A DNA stretch of 64,000 nucleotides from Pseudomonadaceae bacterium (GTDB lineage: Bacteria; Pseudomonadota; Gammaproteobacteria; Pseudomonadales; Azotimanducaceae): positions 186,001 through 250,000 of the forward strand of contig JANSWO010000004.1 of assembly GCA_024743435.1 (NCBI GenBank), given 5' to 3'. Made by a program: the position numbers and the translations under genes. Under the pieces are notes generated by a model. The model had not been told where the DNA came from, searched no databases, and worked only from the letters and a program-made list of their open reading frames with translations. Positions 43,357 to 51,754 of this stretch are shown here, one piece after another (within the stretch, counting starts at the first letter, position 1; the number at the start of each line of letters is the position of its first letter).

Positions 43357-44797
43357 TGGTAATCTCCTTAGCCGTTGCGTCCGATATGAGCGGCTCTCCC
43401 ATCAGTTCTTCGAGGGCAGTCCGGGCCAGGTTGTGATCAGTGACTGCACGAACCTCGGCAAGCTCAAAGACCAGTAGAACGCGCTGTGCGTCTATGAGAT
43501 CCGCGAATGTCGATGCACCGGCGCTGTAGGCGCGCTGCGTTGCAATAAGTGATTCGTTCGCTTTAGGCAGGAGCGTGGTTCGGTAGAGGTCGATCTGTCG
43601 CTCTGCATCTCGCAGGCGGAAAAGCGCATTCACGGTCTCGGCTACCAAGCTGTTTACCTGCTGATCTCGTCGCGCGATCTCGCCGGCGATTCGAGCATCA
43701 GCCGCTTGGACTCCGGCTCGGTATTTACCGCGCTGAATTGGTAGCGTCATGGTGAACGCCGCGGATAAGGGATCATTGCCACTACCTGCGACATTCGGGG
43801 CGCGAGCCTCATCTGTAGCGATGTAGTCAATTCCGAAGGAGAAATCAGGCAAAAAGTCCTTCTTGGCGCGCTCTTTGGCAGTCGTGGCCTCGGCAATGTC
43901 GAATTGAAGTGCTTGCAGCTCAGGATTATTCGTGGTCACTCGCTGAATGATCGTCTCGTCTGGCTCCATAGCAGGACCAACTGGTGCTTTCTTAGGCAAC
44001 TCAATCGGTGCATCACTTGGCCTGTTCAGCGCAGCATTCAGGCGCGCTAAGAGTGGCGCTTCACGGTCGGTAAGGCTGGCGAGATCGTTCTCGATCTTGC
44101 CAAGCTCGACCTGAGCTCGAATGACGTCCGGATGCCCACTGGCACCCGTGCCGTAGCGCGTGCGAGCAACGCGCTCCAGATGAACGACCAGGTCCCGGTT
44201 GCCTTGCATGATTTGCAGCGCCCGGTCAAAGTAGAAAAGCTCGTACCAAGCGCTCGCGACCTCGGAGATGATCTCGTTTTGGATCGTCGAAACTCGAGCC
44301 GCTGCCGCGGCCGCGGCTTGCGAAGCCATTTGGCCTTGCAACCGCAGCTTTCCAAGCCAAGGCAACGGTTGCGATATCCCTACTGCAAACTGTTGGGGGC
44401 CTACGCGCGTTTCGACCTCCTCCAAAAAATAGCGGTAGCTCAGCCTCGGATCCGGCAACGCCGTGACTTGAGGGACTTTCTGCGTTGCCGCTTCGTACCG
44501 CGCGATCGCTTCAGTGATGCGTGGGTTCCGCTCAAGTGCGTAGATAACCCATTGCTCAAGCGATCGAGCCTGCACTTCCTGGGCATCAACGCGGCCACTA
44601 GCGGGTTCGACAATACGCTCTGATAGTGAGGCGAATGGTGGGGGCGTTACTGGTTGTTGATATGAGCTGTTGGGCAGAACGCTGGTGCAGCCCGCAAGGC
44701 CAGCCCCTGCAATCAACATCATTAGGGTGCGCACACGCAGATCGCGTATAAGCGCTAGCCGGCACGATGTCGTGCCCTTGAGGGTATGAAGTGTCAT
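43346..44797 (-). CDS. cusC-like: CusC-like outer-membrane efflux channel lipoprotein
   Basis: 483 residues, TolC family with two outer-membrane-efflux repeats. The lipobox LAGC gives lipidated Cys37, as in CusC. ATG 44797 has AAGGA eight bases before; the frame is open further upstream, but that stretch lacks a signal sequence. The coiled-coil segment with FFYFDRALQIMQGN-like spacing and the second-half LIDAQRVLLVFELAEV motif are typical. First gene of the three-gene pump. Confidence 0.91.
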   Translation of the reverse strand: MTLHTLKGTTSCRLALIRDLRVRTLMMLIAGAGLAGCTSVLPNSSYQQPVTPPPFASLSERIVEPASGRVDAQEVQARSLEQWVIYALERNPRITEAIARYEAATQKVPQVTALPDPRLSYRYFLEEVETRVGPQQFAVGISQPLPWLGKLRLQGQMASQAAAAAAARVSTIQNEIISEVASAWYELFYFDRALQIMQGNRDLVVHLERVARTRYGTGASGHPDVIRAQVELGKIENDLASLTDREAPLLARLNAALNRPSDAPIELPKKAPVGPAMEPDETIIQRVTTNNPELQALQFDIAEATTAKERAKKDFLPDFSFGIDYIATDEARAPNVAGSGNDPLSAAFTMTLPIQRGKYRAGVQAADARIAGEIARRDQQVNSLVAETVNALFRLRDAERQIDLYRTTLLPKANESLIATQRAYSAGASTFADLIDAQRVLLVFELAEVRAVTDHNLARTALEELMGEPLISDATAKEITNEQ

Positions 44798-44848
44798 TAG
44801 CCTATCCTTTCCGTTTGGCTCGTTGCTATGAGTGCTTGCTGCACACAA

Positions 44849-44869
44849 GGCAGGTGCGACCTGCCGCAC
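44849..44869 (-). promoter_or_regulatory. Two overlapping hairpins before cusC
   Basis: GGCAGGTGCGACCTGCC (44849-44865) forms a perfect 7-bp stem. GTGCG (44854-44858) with CGCAC (44865-44869) forms an alternative that shares bases with it. They lie between the His/Cys-rich gene and cusC; no T-run follows. Confidence 0.4.
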
Positions 44870-44878
44870 GGAAAGTAG

Positions 44879-45292
44879 CTATTCGGTGAGCTGATCCTTG
44901 CGTTGGATCGGTGTGTCCGCGCGCCTAATGAGCGCGGGCTTATATCGCGCTATCAAGGCGTGGTTTGGTGGGGAAGCTCTAGGCTGACCCGTATCAACGT
45001 AGGCCAGTTCTAACTCAGGATCATCAAGGTCTGATGGATTGGAGCCGACTAGGCGGCTGTCTCGATCACTTGATACGACGCTGTACTCTGGAGTAGCACA
45101 ATTATCGAGTAGTTCATCGCAACCTTCGCACTCTCGATGATGGCACGGGACATGCTCCGAAGCGCCTTGCATTGCCGCGTGCTGATGCCCAGTAGAGTCA
45201 TTGCTCGGCGCGATGGATGCGCAGGCACACGCCATGTTTGCGAACATGAGCGCAGTAGCGAGGACGACGATGAAGAGTTTCGAGGTTTTCAT
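44879..45292 (-). CDS. Small secreted His/Cys-rich protein of the copper island
   Basis: 137 residues. Signal peptide (LFIVVLATALMFANMACA), then GHQHAAMQG, then HVPCHHRECEGCDELLDNC, a dense set of possible Cu/Ag ligands (five Cys and Met with five His in 40 residues). The second half is polar with no motif. I do not recognise a family. Its promoter carries a CsoR-type operator, and it precedes the cusCBA genes on the same strand, so a periplasmic metal-binding role is plausible but inferred. Confidence 0.72.
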   Translation of the reverse strand: MKTSKLFIVVLATALMFANMACACASIAPSNDSTGHQHAAMQGASEHVPCHHRECEGCDELLDNCATPEYSVVSSDRDSRLVGSNPSDLDDPELELAYVDTGQPRASPPNHALIARYKPALIRRADTPIQRKDQLTE

Positions 45293-45306
45293 GTCGCAAT
45301 CAATCT

Positions 45307-45323
45307 ATACCCCCTAGGAGTAT
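45307..45323. promoter_or_regulatory. CsoR-type operator of the efflux operon
   Basis: Minus strand reads ATACTCCTAGGGGGTAT, one base after a -35 box TTGACG (45325-45330) and overlapping a -10 TAGATT with a 17-base spacer. It resembles the GC-rich core with ATAC/GTAT ends known from CsoR operators. It lies 14 bases before the start at 45292. A matching site precedes csoR. Confidence 0.7.
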
Positions 45324-45363
45324 GCGTCAAGACGATACTCTCGAAGTGAGAAGCGGGCCGCAG

Positions 45364-45648
45364 TTAGGATTTCACTTTGGAAAACAAGTCAACCAATTCA
45401 CCGAACTTCTTGCGCTGCTCGTCTGTGTTACCAGACGCGATGGCGCTTTCCACGCAGGTTGCTGAGTGATCTTTAAGAATCGCATCTTCTACCCGAGCGA
45501 ATGCGGATTTGATCGCCTGCATCTGCTGCAGAATATCGATGCAGTAGCGTTCTTCTTCGATCATGCGCGCGATACCTCGCACCTGCCCCTCAATTCTATT
45601 GAGTCGCTTGATGGTGGCTTCTTTCTCTAGCTTCATAGGTCTTGACAT
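45364..45648 (-). CDS. csoR: CsoR family copper-sensing repressor
   Basis: 94 residues. CsoR releases DNA when Cu(I) binds three conserved ligands. With the start at ATG 45648 these fall at Cys36, His61 and Cys65, the same numbers as in Mycobacterium tuberculosis CsoR, which supports that start over ATG 45636. The N-terminal RLNRIEGQVRGI helix is typical of the CsoR/RcnR/FrmR group; C-H-C with H-x3-C points to copper, not nickel or formaldehyde. Divergent from the glutaredoxin-MauE gene; the shared operator touches its start codon. Confidence 0.93.
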   Translation of the reverse strand: MSRPMKLEKEATIKRLNRIEGQVRGIARMIEEERYCIDILQQMQAIKSAFARVEDAILKDHSATCVESAIASGNTDEQRKKFGELVDLFSKVKS

Positions 45649-45665
45649 ATACTCTATAGGAGTAT
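45649..45665. promoter_or_regulatory. CsoR-type operator between csoR and the glutaredoxin-MauE gene
   Basis: ATACTCTATAGGAGTAT, one base after a plus-strand -35 TTGACA (45642-45647) and just before TAGTAT (45667-45672). On the minus strand the csoR -10 TATACT (45668-45673) puts the csoR transcript start inside the operator. Same 17-base length and ends as the site at 45307. Confidence 0.72.
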
Positions 45666-45679
45666 GTAGTATATCAATT

Positions 45680-46456
45680 ATGAACCCTGCAAAACAGCAA
45701 ATTGATTCGCAAGACCAATCGAAGGTCGCCACACTTTATCGAATGGTGATGGACTCCCATACCTGCCCCTACGGCATCAAGGCGAAAGATCTTCTAGAGC
45801 GACAAGGCTTCGAAGTTGCCGATCATCACCTCACAACCCGTGATGAAACCGACGCTTTTCGAGCAGAGCACGATGTAGAGACAACGCCCCAGATCTGGAT
45901 TGGAGACCGGAGAATTGGAGGGTATGACACGCTGCGGGAACACCTTGGCCAGCATGTGAAGGGTGAGGATGAGACGACTTACCGTCCAGTTCTTACCATT
46001 TTTGCGGTCGCTGCACTTATGGCGATGGCAATGAGTTGGTTCGCCTTGGATCGCCTCTTCGCTCTCCGGACCTTTGAATGGTTCATCGCCATCTCAATGT
46101 GTTTTCTAGCCGTGCAGAAGCTCCAGGATGTGGAGAGTTTCTCCTCCATGTTCCTAAACTACGACCTACTCGCAAAACGATGGGTCCGCTACGGTTATCT
46201 TTATCCCTATGGGGAAGCCTTGGCAGGCATTTTAATGATCTCAGGCACATTGGTGTGGCTATCAGCGCCAGTCGCGCTCTTCATCGGTGGCGTTGGCGCG
46301 GTTTCTGTTTTCAAAGCGGTCTACATCGACAAGCGTGAAATCAAGTGTGCCTGCGTTGGCGGTAACAGTAATGTGCCCCTGGGCTTTGTCTCGTTGACCG
46401 AAAACCTCATGATGATCGGGATGGGGTCATGGATGCTCATCCAAGCGATGCTATAA
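45680..46456 (+). CDS. Glutaredoxin-like domain fused to a MauE/DoxX-type membrane domain
   Basis: 258 residues. N-terminal glutaredoxin domain (about 15-90) with active site TCPYG at Cys29 (one Cys where CPYC would have two), the TTPQIWIGDRRIGGYD segment that binds glutathione, and then four membrane helices (about 102-255) with the C-terminal KCACVGG motif of MauE-like proteins. Likely moves electrons or thiols across the inner membrane. ATG 45680 is chosen; the frame begins earlier inside csoR. Control by CsoR is inferred from the shared operator. Confidence 0.85.
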   Translation: MNPAKQQIDSQDQSKVATLYRMVMDSHTCPYGIKAKDLLERQGFEVADHHLTTRDETDAFRAEHDVETTPQIWIGDRRIGGYDTLREHLGQHVKGEDETTYRPVLTIFAVAALMAMAMSWFALDRLFALRTFEWFIAISMCFLAVQKLQDVESFSSMFLNYDLLAKRWVRYGYLYPYGEALAGILMISGTLVWLSAPVALFIGGVGAVSVFKAVYIDKREIKCACVGGNSNVPLGFVSLTENLMMIGMGSWMLIQAML

Positions 46457-46658
46457 GGAAACTCGCTTAGTCTTTGCATACGAAGAGTAGATCCTTCGTT
46501 TTGGGTTAACTCAAGCACCTCGTTCGAGATGCTTTCTCTGTCCATTGGTCTCTATCCATCGGTTTGAAAAGGGCCGTCAGCTTTGGCGACTGATCTGAAC
46601 CCTGAGAATTCGCCACGAGAAGGCTCGGTGAACTAGCCACAGGCCAGGGTGCTTGCCG

Positions 46659-46788
46659 CCACGCGCGTCAGGCGCTTTCTATTTGATGCCCGTGTCCGAA
46701 TGGTTGGAGTGAGTCTTGTTTGTATCGGAATGGCGTGAACGAGCTACCGTTTGAGCCAACACTCACCCAGATGACTGCCCTGAGGGCC
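46659..46788 (-). repeat. 130-bp direct repeat, right copy (island boundary)
   Basis: Matches 37504-37633. It contains the last 14 codons and the stop of the NRDE gene plus 85 bases beyond. The 200 bases before it (46457-46658) hold no gene I can support. Confidence 0.85.
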
Positions 46789-47490
46789 ATAGCTGCGTTC
46801 GGCGAGTACGGGTTGTCCCGTTCCGATCAGTACGGCAGTCGATGCGCGTGTTCCGTATTCGTCGCCACGTATGAAGCACGGCGACACCCTCCGCTCTAAG
46901 GCAATGTCGTTACCCCTGGCGGGTAGCTCCTCGTCGGCGGGAACAAAGTCGTCCGCGAGAATGTCGAGCAGGTTGCCCGGTGTCGCACTGTCGGTTTCAA
47001 CTAACGCCCTCAGCATGTTCTTGCCGCGCGCGACCTTTGGCCAGGCGCTGTCGAGTTCCGCGTTGGCGAGTGCGTAGTAGCCGGGCTCGAGTGCGCGGGC
47101 TTCATCGCCGCGGTTGCTGCTGTAGGCGAGCGTGTCGCCGTCGTAGGTGAGAAGGCTGAAGCCGGCGTAGCTGGCGCCGTCGATGTTGTCGCTGTAGTCG
47201 AGCGAGCTGGTAGCGCCTGCGAGAAAGTTCACCGCTAGCTCGCCCCTGGAGCGTGGCGGTGGTGGTTGTTCCAGTGGTCCCGAAAAGTTGGTGACGGCGG
47301 CGAAGCGTCCGTCGGCGTGGATCGCGAGCCAGGTACCACCTGCTGTTTTGTCACGGCCGCCAACCAGCCCCTTCGCGTCTGGCCAGTGGTGTGCAGGCAG
47401 CGCGGGGCGCGGGTAGAATTCGTCCCGGTTGGCCGCGACGATCAGCTGGTGCTGCGCGTGCTGCTTGTATGCAAAGAGAATTAGACACAT
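46744..47490 (-). CDS. NRDE/TANGO2 family protein
   Basis: 248 residues. Begins MCLILFAY with Cys2, then the family's ANRDEFYPRP motif near residue 20 and GGRDKTAGGTWLAI near 44. The NRDE/TANGO2 family is linked to lipid or haem handling in eukaryotes; the bacterial role is unclear. Start ATG 47490 matches the family; an in-frame ATG at 47505 is less likely. Its last 14 codons are also present at the far end of the copper island. Confidence 0.9.
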   Translation of the reverse strand: MCLILFAYKQHAQHQLIVAANRDEFYPRPALPAHHWPDAKGLVGGRDKTAGGTWLAIHADGRFAAVTNFSGPLEQPPPPRSRGELAVNFLAGATSSLDYSDNIDGASYAGFSLLTYDGDTLAYSSNRGDEARALEPGYYALANAELDSAWPKVARGKNMLRALVETDSATPGNLLDILADDFVPADEELPARGNDIALERRVSPCFIRGDEYGTRASTAVLIGTGQPVLAERSYGPQGSHLGECWLKR

Positions 47491-47589
47491 GGGCCGCGCA
47501 TTCAACCGGAAAGCGCGCGCTGGGTCGAGGGTTGCCGGCCGGTATCAGTTCTGACCCCCATCCGGCAAAGGCGAGGAGCCGCATACGTC

Positions 47590-48423
47590 GTGAACTACCC
47601 AATCATCGACCCAATCATCTTCGAGCTCGGGCCAGTAGCGCCTCGCTGGTATGGCATGACCTACCTCGCCGGTTTCCTCGCGGTTTGGTGGCTTGGCCGC
47701 CGGCGCATTCGTGCGGGTCTGGGTGATTGGAGCTCTGATGAGCTGTCAGACATCGTGTTCTACGGCGCCCTTGGTGCGGTGTTGGGTGGCCGCCTGGGCT
47801 ACGTGTTCTTCTACGCGTTCGATCAGTTTCTTGCTGAGCCGCTAATGCTGTTTCGCATCTGGGAGGGCGGTATGTCCTTTCACGGCGGCTTTCTCGGTGT
47901 GCTGATCGCGATGATTTTGACCGCGCGACGGCAGAAGCGAACGTTTCTGGCGACCACAGACTTTCTTGTGCCGCTCGTACCGCCAGGGCTCGGGTTCGGC
48001 CGTCTGGGCAATTTCATAAACGCGGAATTGCCGGGCAGGGTGAGCGAGTCGGGGTTCGGTTTTCACTTTCCCTGTGATGCGGTTGTACACCTGAACCGGT
48101 TTTGCAGCGGCGCATTTGAAGGCGTCGTCCGACACCCCTCATCGCTCTATCAGGCCTTTGCTGAGGGCGTTGTGCTGTTTGTGATCGTTTGGCTGTATTC
48201 ATCGAGGCAGCGGCCGACGGGCGCGGTCACAGGGCTCTTCATTGCTTGCTATGGAGCGCTACGGTTCTGCACGGAGTTCTTCAGAGAGCCGGATGCGGAT
48301 ATCGGCTTTATCGCCTTTGACTGGTTATCGATGGGCCAGGCGTTATCGATACCAATGCTGCTGGCTGGTATTCTGCTGCTGCTCTGGGCACTTCGCCGCC
48401 CGCAAGCAGCCACAAACCCCTGA
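47590..48423 (+). CDS. lgt: Prolipoprotein diacylglyceryl transferase
   Basis: 277 residues, seven membrane helices. Transfers diacylglycerol to the Cys of prolipoproteins in the inner membrane. The signature [16 protein letters not shown], with the essential Arg and Asn, is at about residue 137, and MSFHGGFLG near 95 holds the catalytic His region. GTG 47590 after GGCGAGGAG. Followed by thyA after 28 bases, as in E. coli. Confidence 0.96.
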   Translation: MNYPIIDPIIFELGPVAPRWYGMTYLAGFLAVWWLGRRRIRAGLGDWSSDELSDIVFYGALGAVLGGRLGYVFFYAFDQFLAEPLMLFRIWEGGMSFHGGFLGVLIAMILTARRQKRTFLATTDFLVPLVPPGLGFGRLGNFINAELPGRVSESGFGFHFPCDAVVHLNRFCSGAFEGVVRHPSSLYQAFAEGVVLFVIVWLYSSRQRPTGAVTGLFIACYGALRFCTEFFREPDADIGFIAFDWLSMGQALSIPMLLAGILLLLWALRRPQAATNP

Positions 48424-48451
48424 ACCTCTCTGCCAAGGCAGCAGCCCAGCT

Positions 48452-49246
48452 ATGCAACAGTACCTTGACCTCATGCGCCACGTGCGCGAGCACGGGGTCT
48501 TCCGTGATGATCGAACCGGCACCGGCACCTACGGTGTGTTTGGTCATCAGATTCGCTTTGATCTGGCGGAAGGCTTCCCGCTCGTCACCACGAAGAAGAT
48601 GTTTCTCAAGGGCATCATCCACGAGTTGCTCTGGTTCCTCTCGGGTTCCACCAATGTTCGCTATCTGCAGGACCATGGGGTGCACATCTGGGATGAGTGG
48701 GCGGATGAGCACGGAGAGCTGGGCCCGGTGTACGGCAGTCAGTGGCGCTCGTGGCCAGCGCCGGACGGCAGCACGATTGACCAGATCGGTAAGCTCGTTG
48801 AGCAGATAAAAACCAACCCGAACTCTCGCCGTCACATCATCAGCGCCTGGAATGTCGCTGAAGTGGATGAGATGGCGTTGCCGCCCTGCCATACGATGTT
48901 TCAGTTCTTTGTGGCCGAAGGAAAGCTCTCCTGCCAGCTGTATCAACGCAGCGCAGACATCTTTCTGGGCGTGCCATTCAATATCGCGTCTTACGCACTG
49001 CTCACGCTGATGATGGCGCAGGTTTGCGAGCTGGAACCTGGTGACTTTGTACACACGTTTGGCGATGCGCACCTGTATGCCAACCATCTGGAGCAGGCGG
49101 ACAAGCAGCTAGGGCGTGAGCCAAAGCCGCTGCCATCGATGCACCTGAACCCGGAAGTGAAAGACCTCTTTGGCTTCACGTTTGATGACTTCGAGCTGCG
49201 TAACTACGAATGCCACCCGGGCATCAAAGCGCCAATCGCCGTCTGA
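48452..49246 (+). CDS. thyA: Thymidylate synthase
   Basis: 264 residues, the same length as E. coli ThyA. Makes dTMP from dUMP with methylene-THF. [18 protein letters not shown] near residue 21, the catalytic Cys in [12 protein letters not shown] near 146 and the C-terminal KAPIAV are intact. ATG 48452 ([11 protein letters not shown]) is chosen over an upstream frame that overlaps lgt. One base separates its stop from folA. Confidence 0.97.
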   Translation: MQQYLDLMRHVREHGVFRDDRTGTGTYGVFGHQIRFDLAEGFPLVTTKKMFLKGIIHELLWFLSGSTNVRYLQDHGVHIWDEWADEHGELGPVYGSQWRSWPAPDGSTIDQIGKLVEQIKTNPNSRRHIISAWNVAEVDEMALPPCHTMFQFFVAEGKLSCQLYQRSADIFLGVPFNIASYALLTLMMAQVCELEPGDFVHTFGDAHLYANHLEQADKQLGREPKPLPSMHLNPEVKDLFGFTFDDFELRNYECHPGIKAPIAV

Positions 49247-49247
49247 C

Positions 49248-49784
49248 GTGACAGATAAGCCCTCGTCGATCGCCGCGCCTGGCATCGCTCTGATCTGGGC
49301 GATGTCGCGTAACCGCGCGATTGGCTTGGATAACGATCTGCCCTGGCATCTTCCTGCGGATCTGAAGCACTTCAAGGCAACCACTAAAGGCAAGCCGATG
49401 GTCATGGGTCGACGCACCTTTGATTCGATCGGTCGCAGGCCTCTGCCCGGACGACCAACGATTGTGGTGACTCGTGATGCGGGCTTCGCAAGCGATGATG
49501 TGGCTCATGAGGCGAACATTGACGATGCGATTGCCCATGGCCGCCGGATTGCCTCTGGCATAGGTGCTGACGAAGTCATCATTGCCGGTGGTAGCGCCAT
49601 CTACGAGGCCTGCCTGCCGCTAGCGGATACGCTCTACGTGACGGAAGTTGATGCCGATATTGCGGGCGATACCTTCTTTCCAGATTTTGACCTGAGCCAC
49701 TGGCATTGTCGTGATGAGCGAGCCTTTGGCCCTGACGCGAAACATCGATACGGATTTCGAATACAGACGTGGGAGCGAGTGTGA
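49248..49784 (+). CDS. folA: Dihydrofolate reductase
   Basis: 178 residues. Regenerates THF after thymidylate synthesis. Typical motifs: LIWAMSRNRAIGLDNDLPWHLPADLKHFK (read in parts; the acid before LKHF is the catalytic Asp), MGRRTFDSIG near residue 60 and IIAGGSAIYE near 110. GTG 49248 lies two bases after the thyA stop and gives the usual length. Its stop overlaps the next ATG (TGATG). Confidence 0.95.
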   Translation: MTDKPSSIAAPGIALIWAMSRNRAIGLDNDLPWHLPADLKHFKATTKGKPMVMGRRTFDSIGRRPLPGRPTIVVTRDAGFASDDVAHEANIDDAIAHGRRIASGIGADEVIIAGGSAIYEACLPLADTLYVTEVDADIAGDTFFPDFDLSHWHCRDERAFGPDAKHRYGFRIQTWERV

Positions 49785-51754
49785 TGGAACGGACGCGAAG
49801 AGCATTGGCTGGAGCCCTTGGATTTGTTGTCGTCGTCCTACTTGCAGGCTGCGCCAGCATGGGCGAAACGGGTGGGTCTGCAGTGCAGGTGGCCGCAGAG
49901 AAGCGTGTCGGTTCGCTCGTTGTTCGTGGTGTCCCCGAGCTTCCATCTGAACTGACCGCTCGCCTCAATCAGTACGGCGGAACCCGATTTGCGCGTGTCT
50001 TCGGCTGGCTAGGCAACGAAGTTCTTATTGGCACCCGTTTCGGTCAGGTAACTCAGGTGCACAAGCTGGCCAGGCCAATGGCGGCGCGCGAGCAACTGAC
50101 GTTTTTCTCGGAACCCGTGCTGGGGGCATACCCATCCCCTGACCCGGATGCGCGGCACCTTCTCTATCTTCGCGACGTTGGTGGTGCGGAGTTTTATCAG
50201 GTGTTCCGTCTCGACCTGGAATCGGGCCGATCGACCATGGTCAGCGACGGCCGGTCCCGGCACGGCGATGTGATCTGGAATCGCGACGGCAGTGCGTTTG
50301 CCTTTGCGCTGGCGGCTCCTGAGGGTGATCGGTTTGCGGTGGAGGTCGTTGATGCCATGGGCGGTCGACGATCGGTGTTCGAACGCGCTTCGGGCAGTTA
50401 TTGGCCACTCGATTTTTCGCCGGACGGGCAACGACTGTTGGTGCTTCAGTACCAGTCGATCAATGTTGCAGAGCTTCTGGAAGTAGACCTTGCATCGGGT
50501 TCGGTGCGCACGCTCGTGCCATTGTCTGATGAGGTTTCTGTGCGGGACGCGCAATACGACGCTTCTGGCGATGCTGTGCTGCTCACCTCGGATCTGGGTG
50601 GCGAGTTTGTCAGCTTGTACCGGCTCGCCTTAGACGATGGCGAGCTATCAGCGTTCAGCGGCAGCGAGCCATGGGATGTCGAGAGCTTTGTTCAGGTGGG
50701 CGATGTGCTTCTGCTGTCCTACAACGAGGGTGGGCTGTCGTCGTTGCGCGGGCGAAACCTTGTCACCGGTGACGAGATCGCGCTACCCGAGTTACCGGTT
50801 GGCGTGCTGCGATCCATCGCGCGCCGGCCGGGTAGCTCCCAGGTCGCCTTATCTCTGTCCTCAGCCACAAACCCTGAAGACGTATTCGTCTTGGAACTGA
50901 ATGATGCAACGTTGACTCGCTGGACTCGAAGCGAAGCCGGTGGTCTTGATACGTCAGCCTTTGTTGAGCCGAGCCTCATCCAAACCAGGAGCTTTGATGG
51001 CCGGAGCATCCCCGCGTTTCTCTACATGCCCAAAGGACCTGGTCCACATCCGGTAGCGTTCAGCATTCACGGCGGCCCGGAGTCTCAGTACCGCCCGTCG
51101 TTTTCGTTCACGGTTCAGTATTTGGTGAACGAGCTAGGCGTCGCGGTCCTGGCGCCGAACGTTCGCGGTTCGCGCGGCTACGGCAAGAGTTATCTGAAGC
51201 TCGACAATGGCGTTCTGCGGGAAGACTCGGTGAAGGACATTGGCGCGCTGCTCGATTGGATTGATGACAACCCGGCCCTGGATAGTAACCGGGTTGCGGT
51301 CACCGGCGGTTCCTATGGCGGCTACATGGTGCTCGCATCGATGGTGCACTACGCCGATCGATTGAAGGCGGGTGTCGACCGAGTCGGTATCAGCAACTTT
51401 GTGACGTTTCTGGAGAATACGCAGCCGTATCGGCAAGATCTTCGCCGGATCGAATACGGGGATGAGCGCGATCCTGAGATGCGCGCGTTTTTAGAAAAAA
51501 TTTCGCCGCTGAATCGCGCGGATGAGATTGCCGCGCCGCTGCTGATCACGCAGGGCTATAACGATCCGCGCGTGCCTTATACCGAGGCCGAACAGATCTA
51601 TGCGCGCCTGACAGCAAATGGTTCTCCGGTTTGGTTTGTGATGGCGATGGACGAGGGCCACAGCTTCCGCAAAAAGCGCAACCGCGATTATTCAACTGCT
51701 GCGACCATGTTGTTCCTGGAGCGCTATCTGCTCGATAAGGAAGCGAGCAAATGA
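49784..51754 (+). CDS. S9 family prolyl oligopeptidase-like lipoprotein
   Basis: 656 residues. Lipoprotein signal with LLAGC, so anchored in the envelope. The N-terminal propeller covers about 40-400 and the alpha/beta-hydrolase domain 400-650. Catalytic triad: Ser in GGSYGGYM, Asp in GYNDPRVPY and His in DEGHSFRK. FSIHGGPESQYRP gives the oxyanion region. Family members cleave short peptides. ATG 49784 overlaps the folA stop; the end overlaps the next gene by four bases (ATGA). Confidence 0.93.
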   Translation: MERTRRALAGALGFVVVVLLAGCASMGETGGSAVQVAAEKRVGSLVVRGVPELPSELTARLNQYGGTRFARVFGWLGNEVLIGTRFGQVTQVHKLARPMAAREQLTFFSEPVLGAYPSPDPDARHLLYLRDVGGAEFYQVFRLDLESGRSTMVSDGRSRHGDVIWNRDGSAFAFALAAPEGDRFAVEVVDAMGGRRSVFERASGSYWPLDFSPDGQRLLVLQYQSINVAELLEVDLASGSVRTLVPLSDEVSVRDAQYDASGDAVLLTSDLGGEFVSLYRLALDDGELSAFSGSEPWDVESFVQVGDVLLLSYNEGGLSSLRGRNLVTGDEIALPELPVGVLRSIARRPGSSQVALSLSSATNPEDVFVLELNDATLTRWTRSEAGGLDTSAFVEPSLIQTRSFDGRSIPAFLYMPKGPGPHPVAFSIHGGPESQYRPSFSFTVQYLVNELGVAVLAPNVRGSRGYGKSYLKLDNGVLREDSVKDIGALLDWIDDNPALDSNRVAVTGGSYGGYMVLASMVHYADRLKAGVDRVGISNFVTFLENTQPYRQDLRRIEYGDERDPEMRAFLEKISPLNRADEIAAPLLITQGYNDPRVPYTEAEQIYARLTANGSPVWFVMAMDEGHSFRKKRNRDYSTAATMLFLERYLLDKEASK

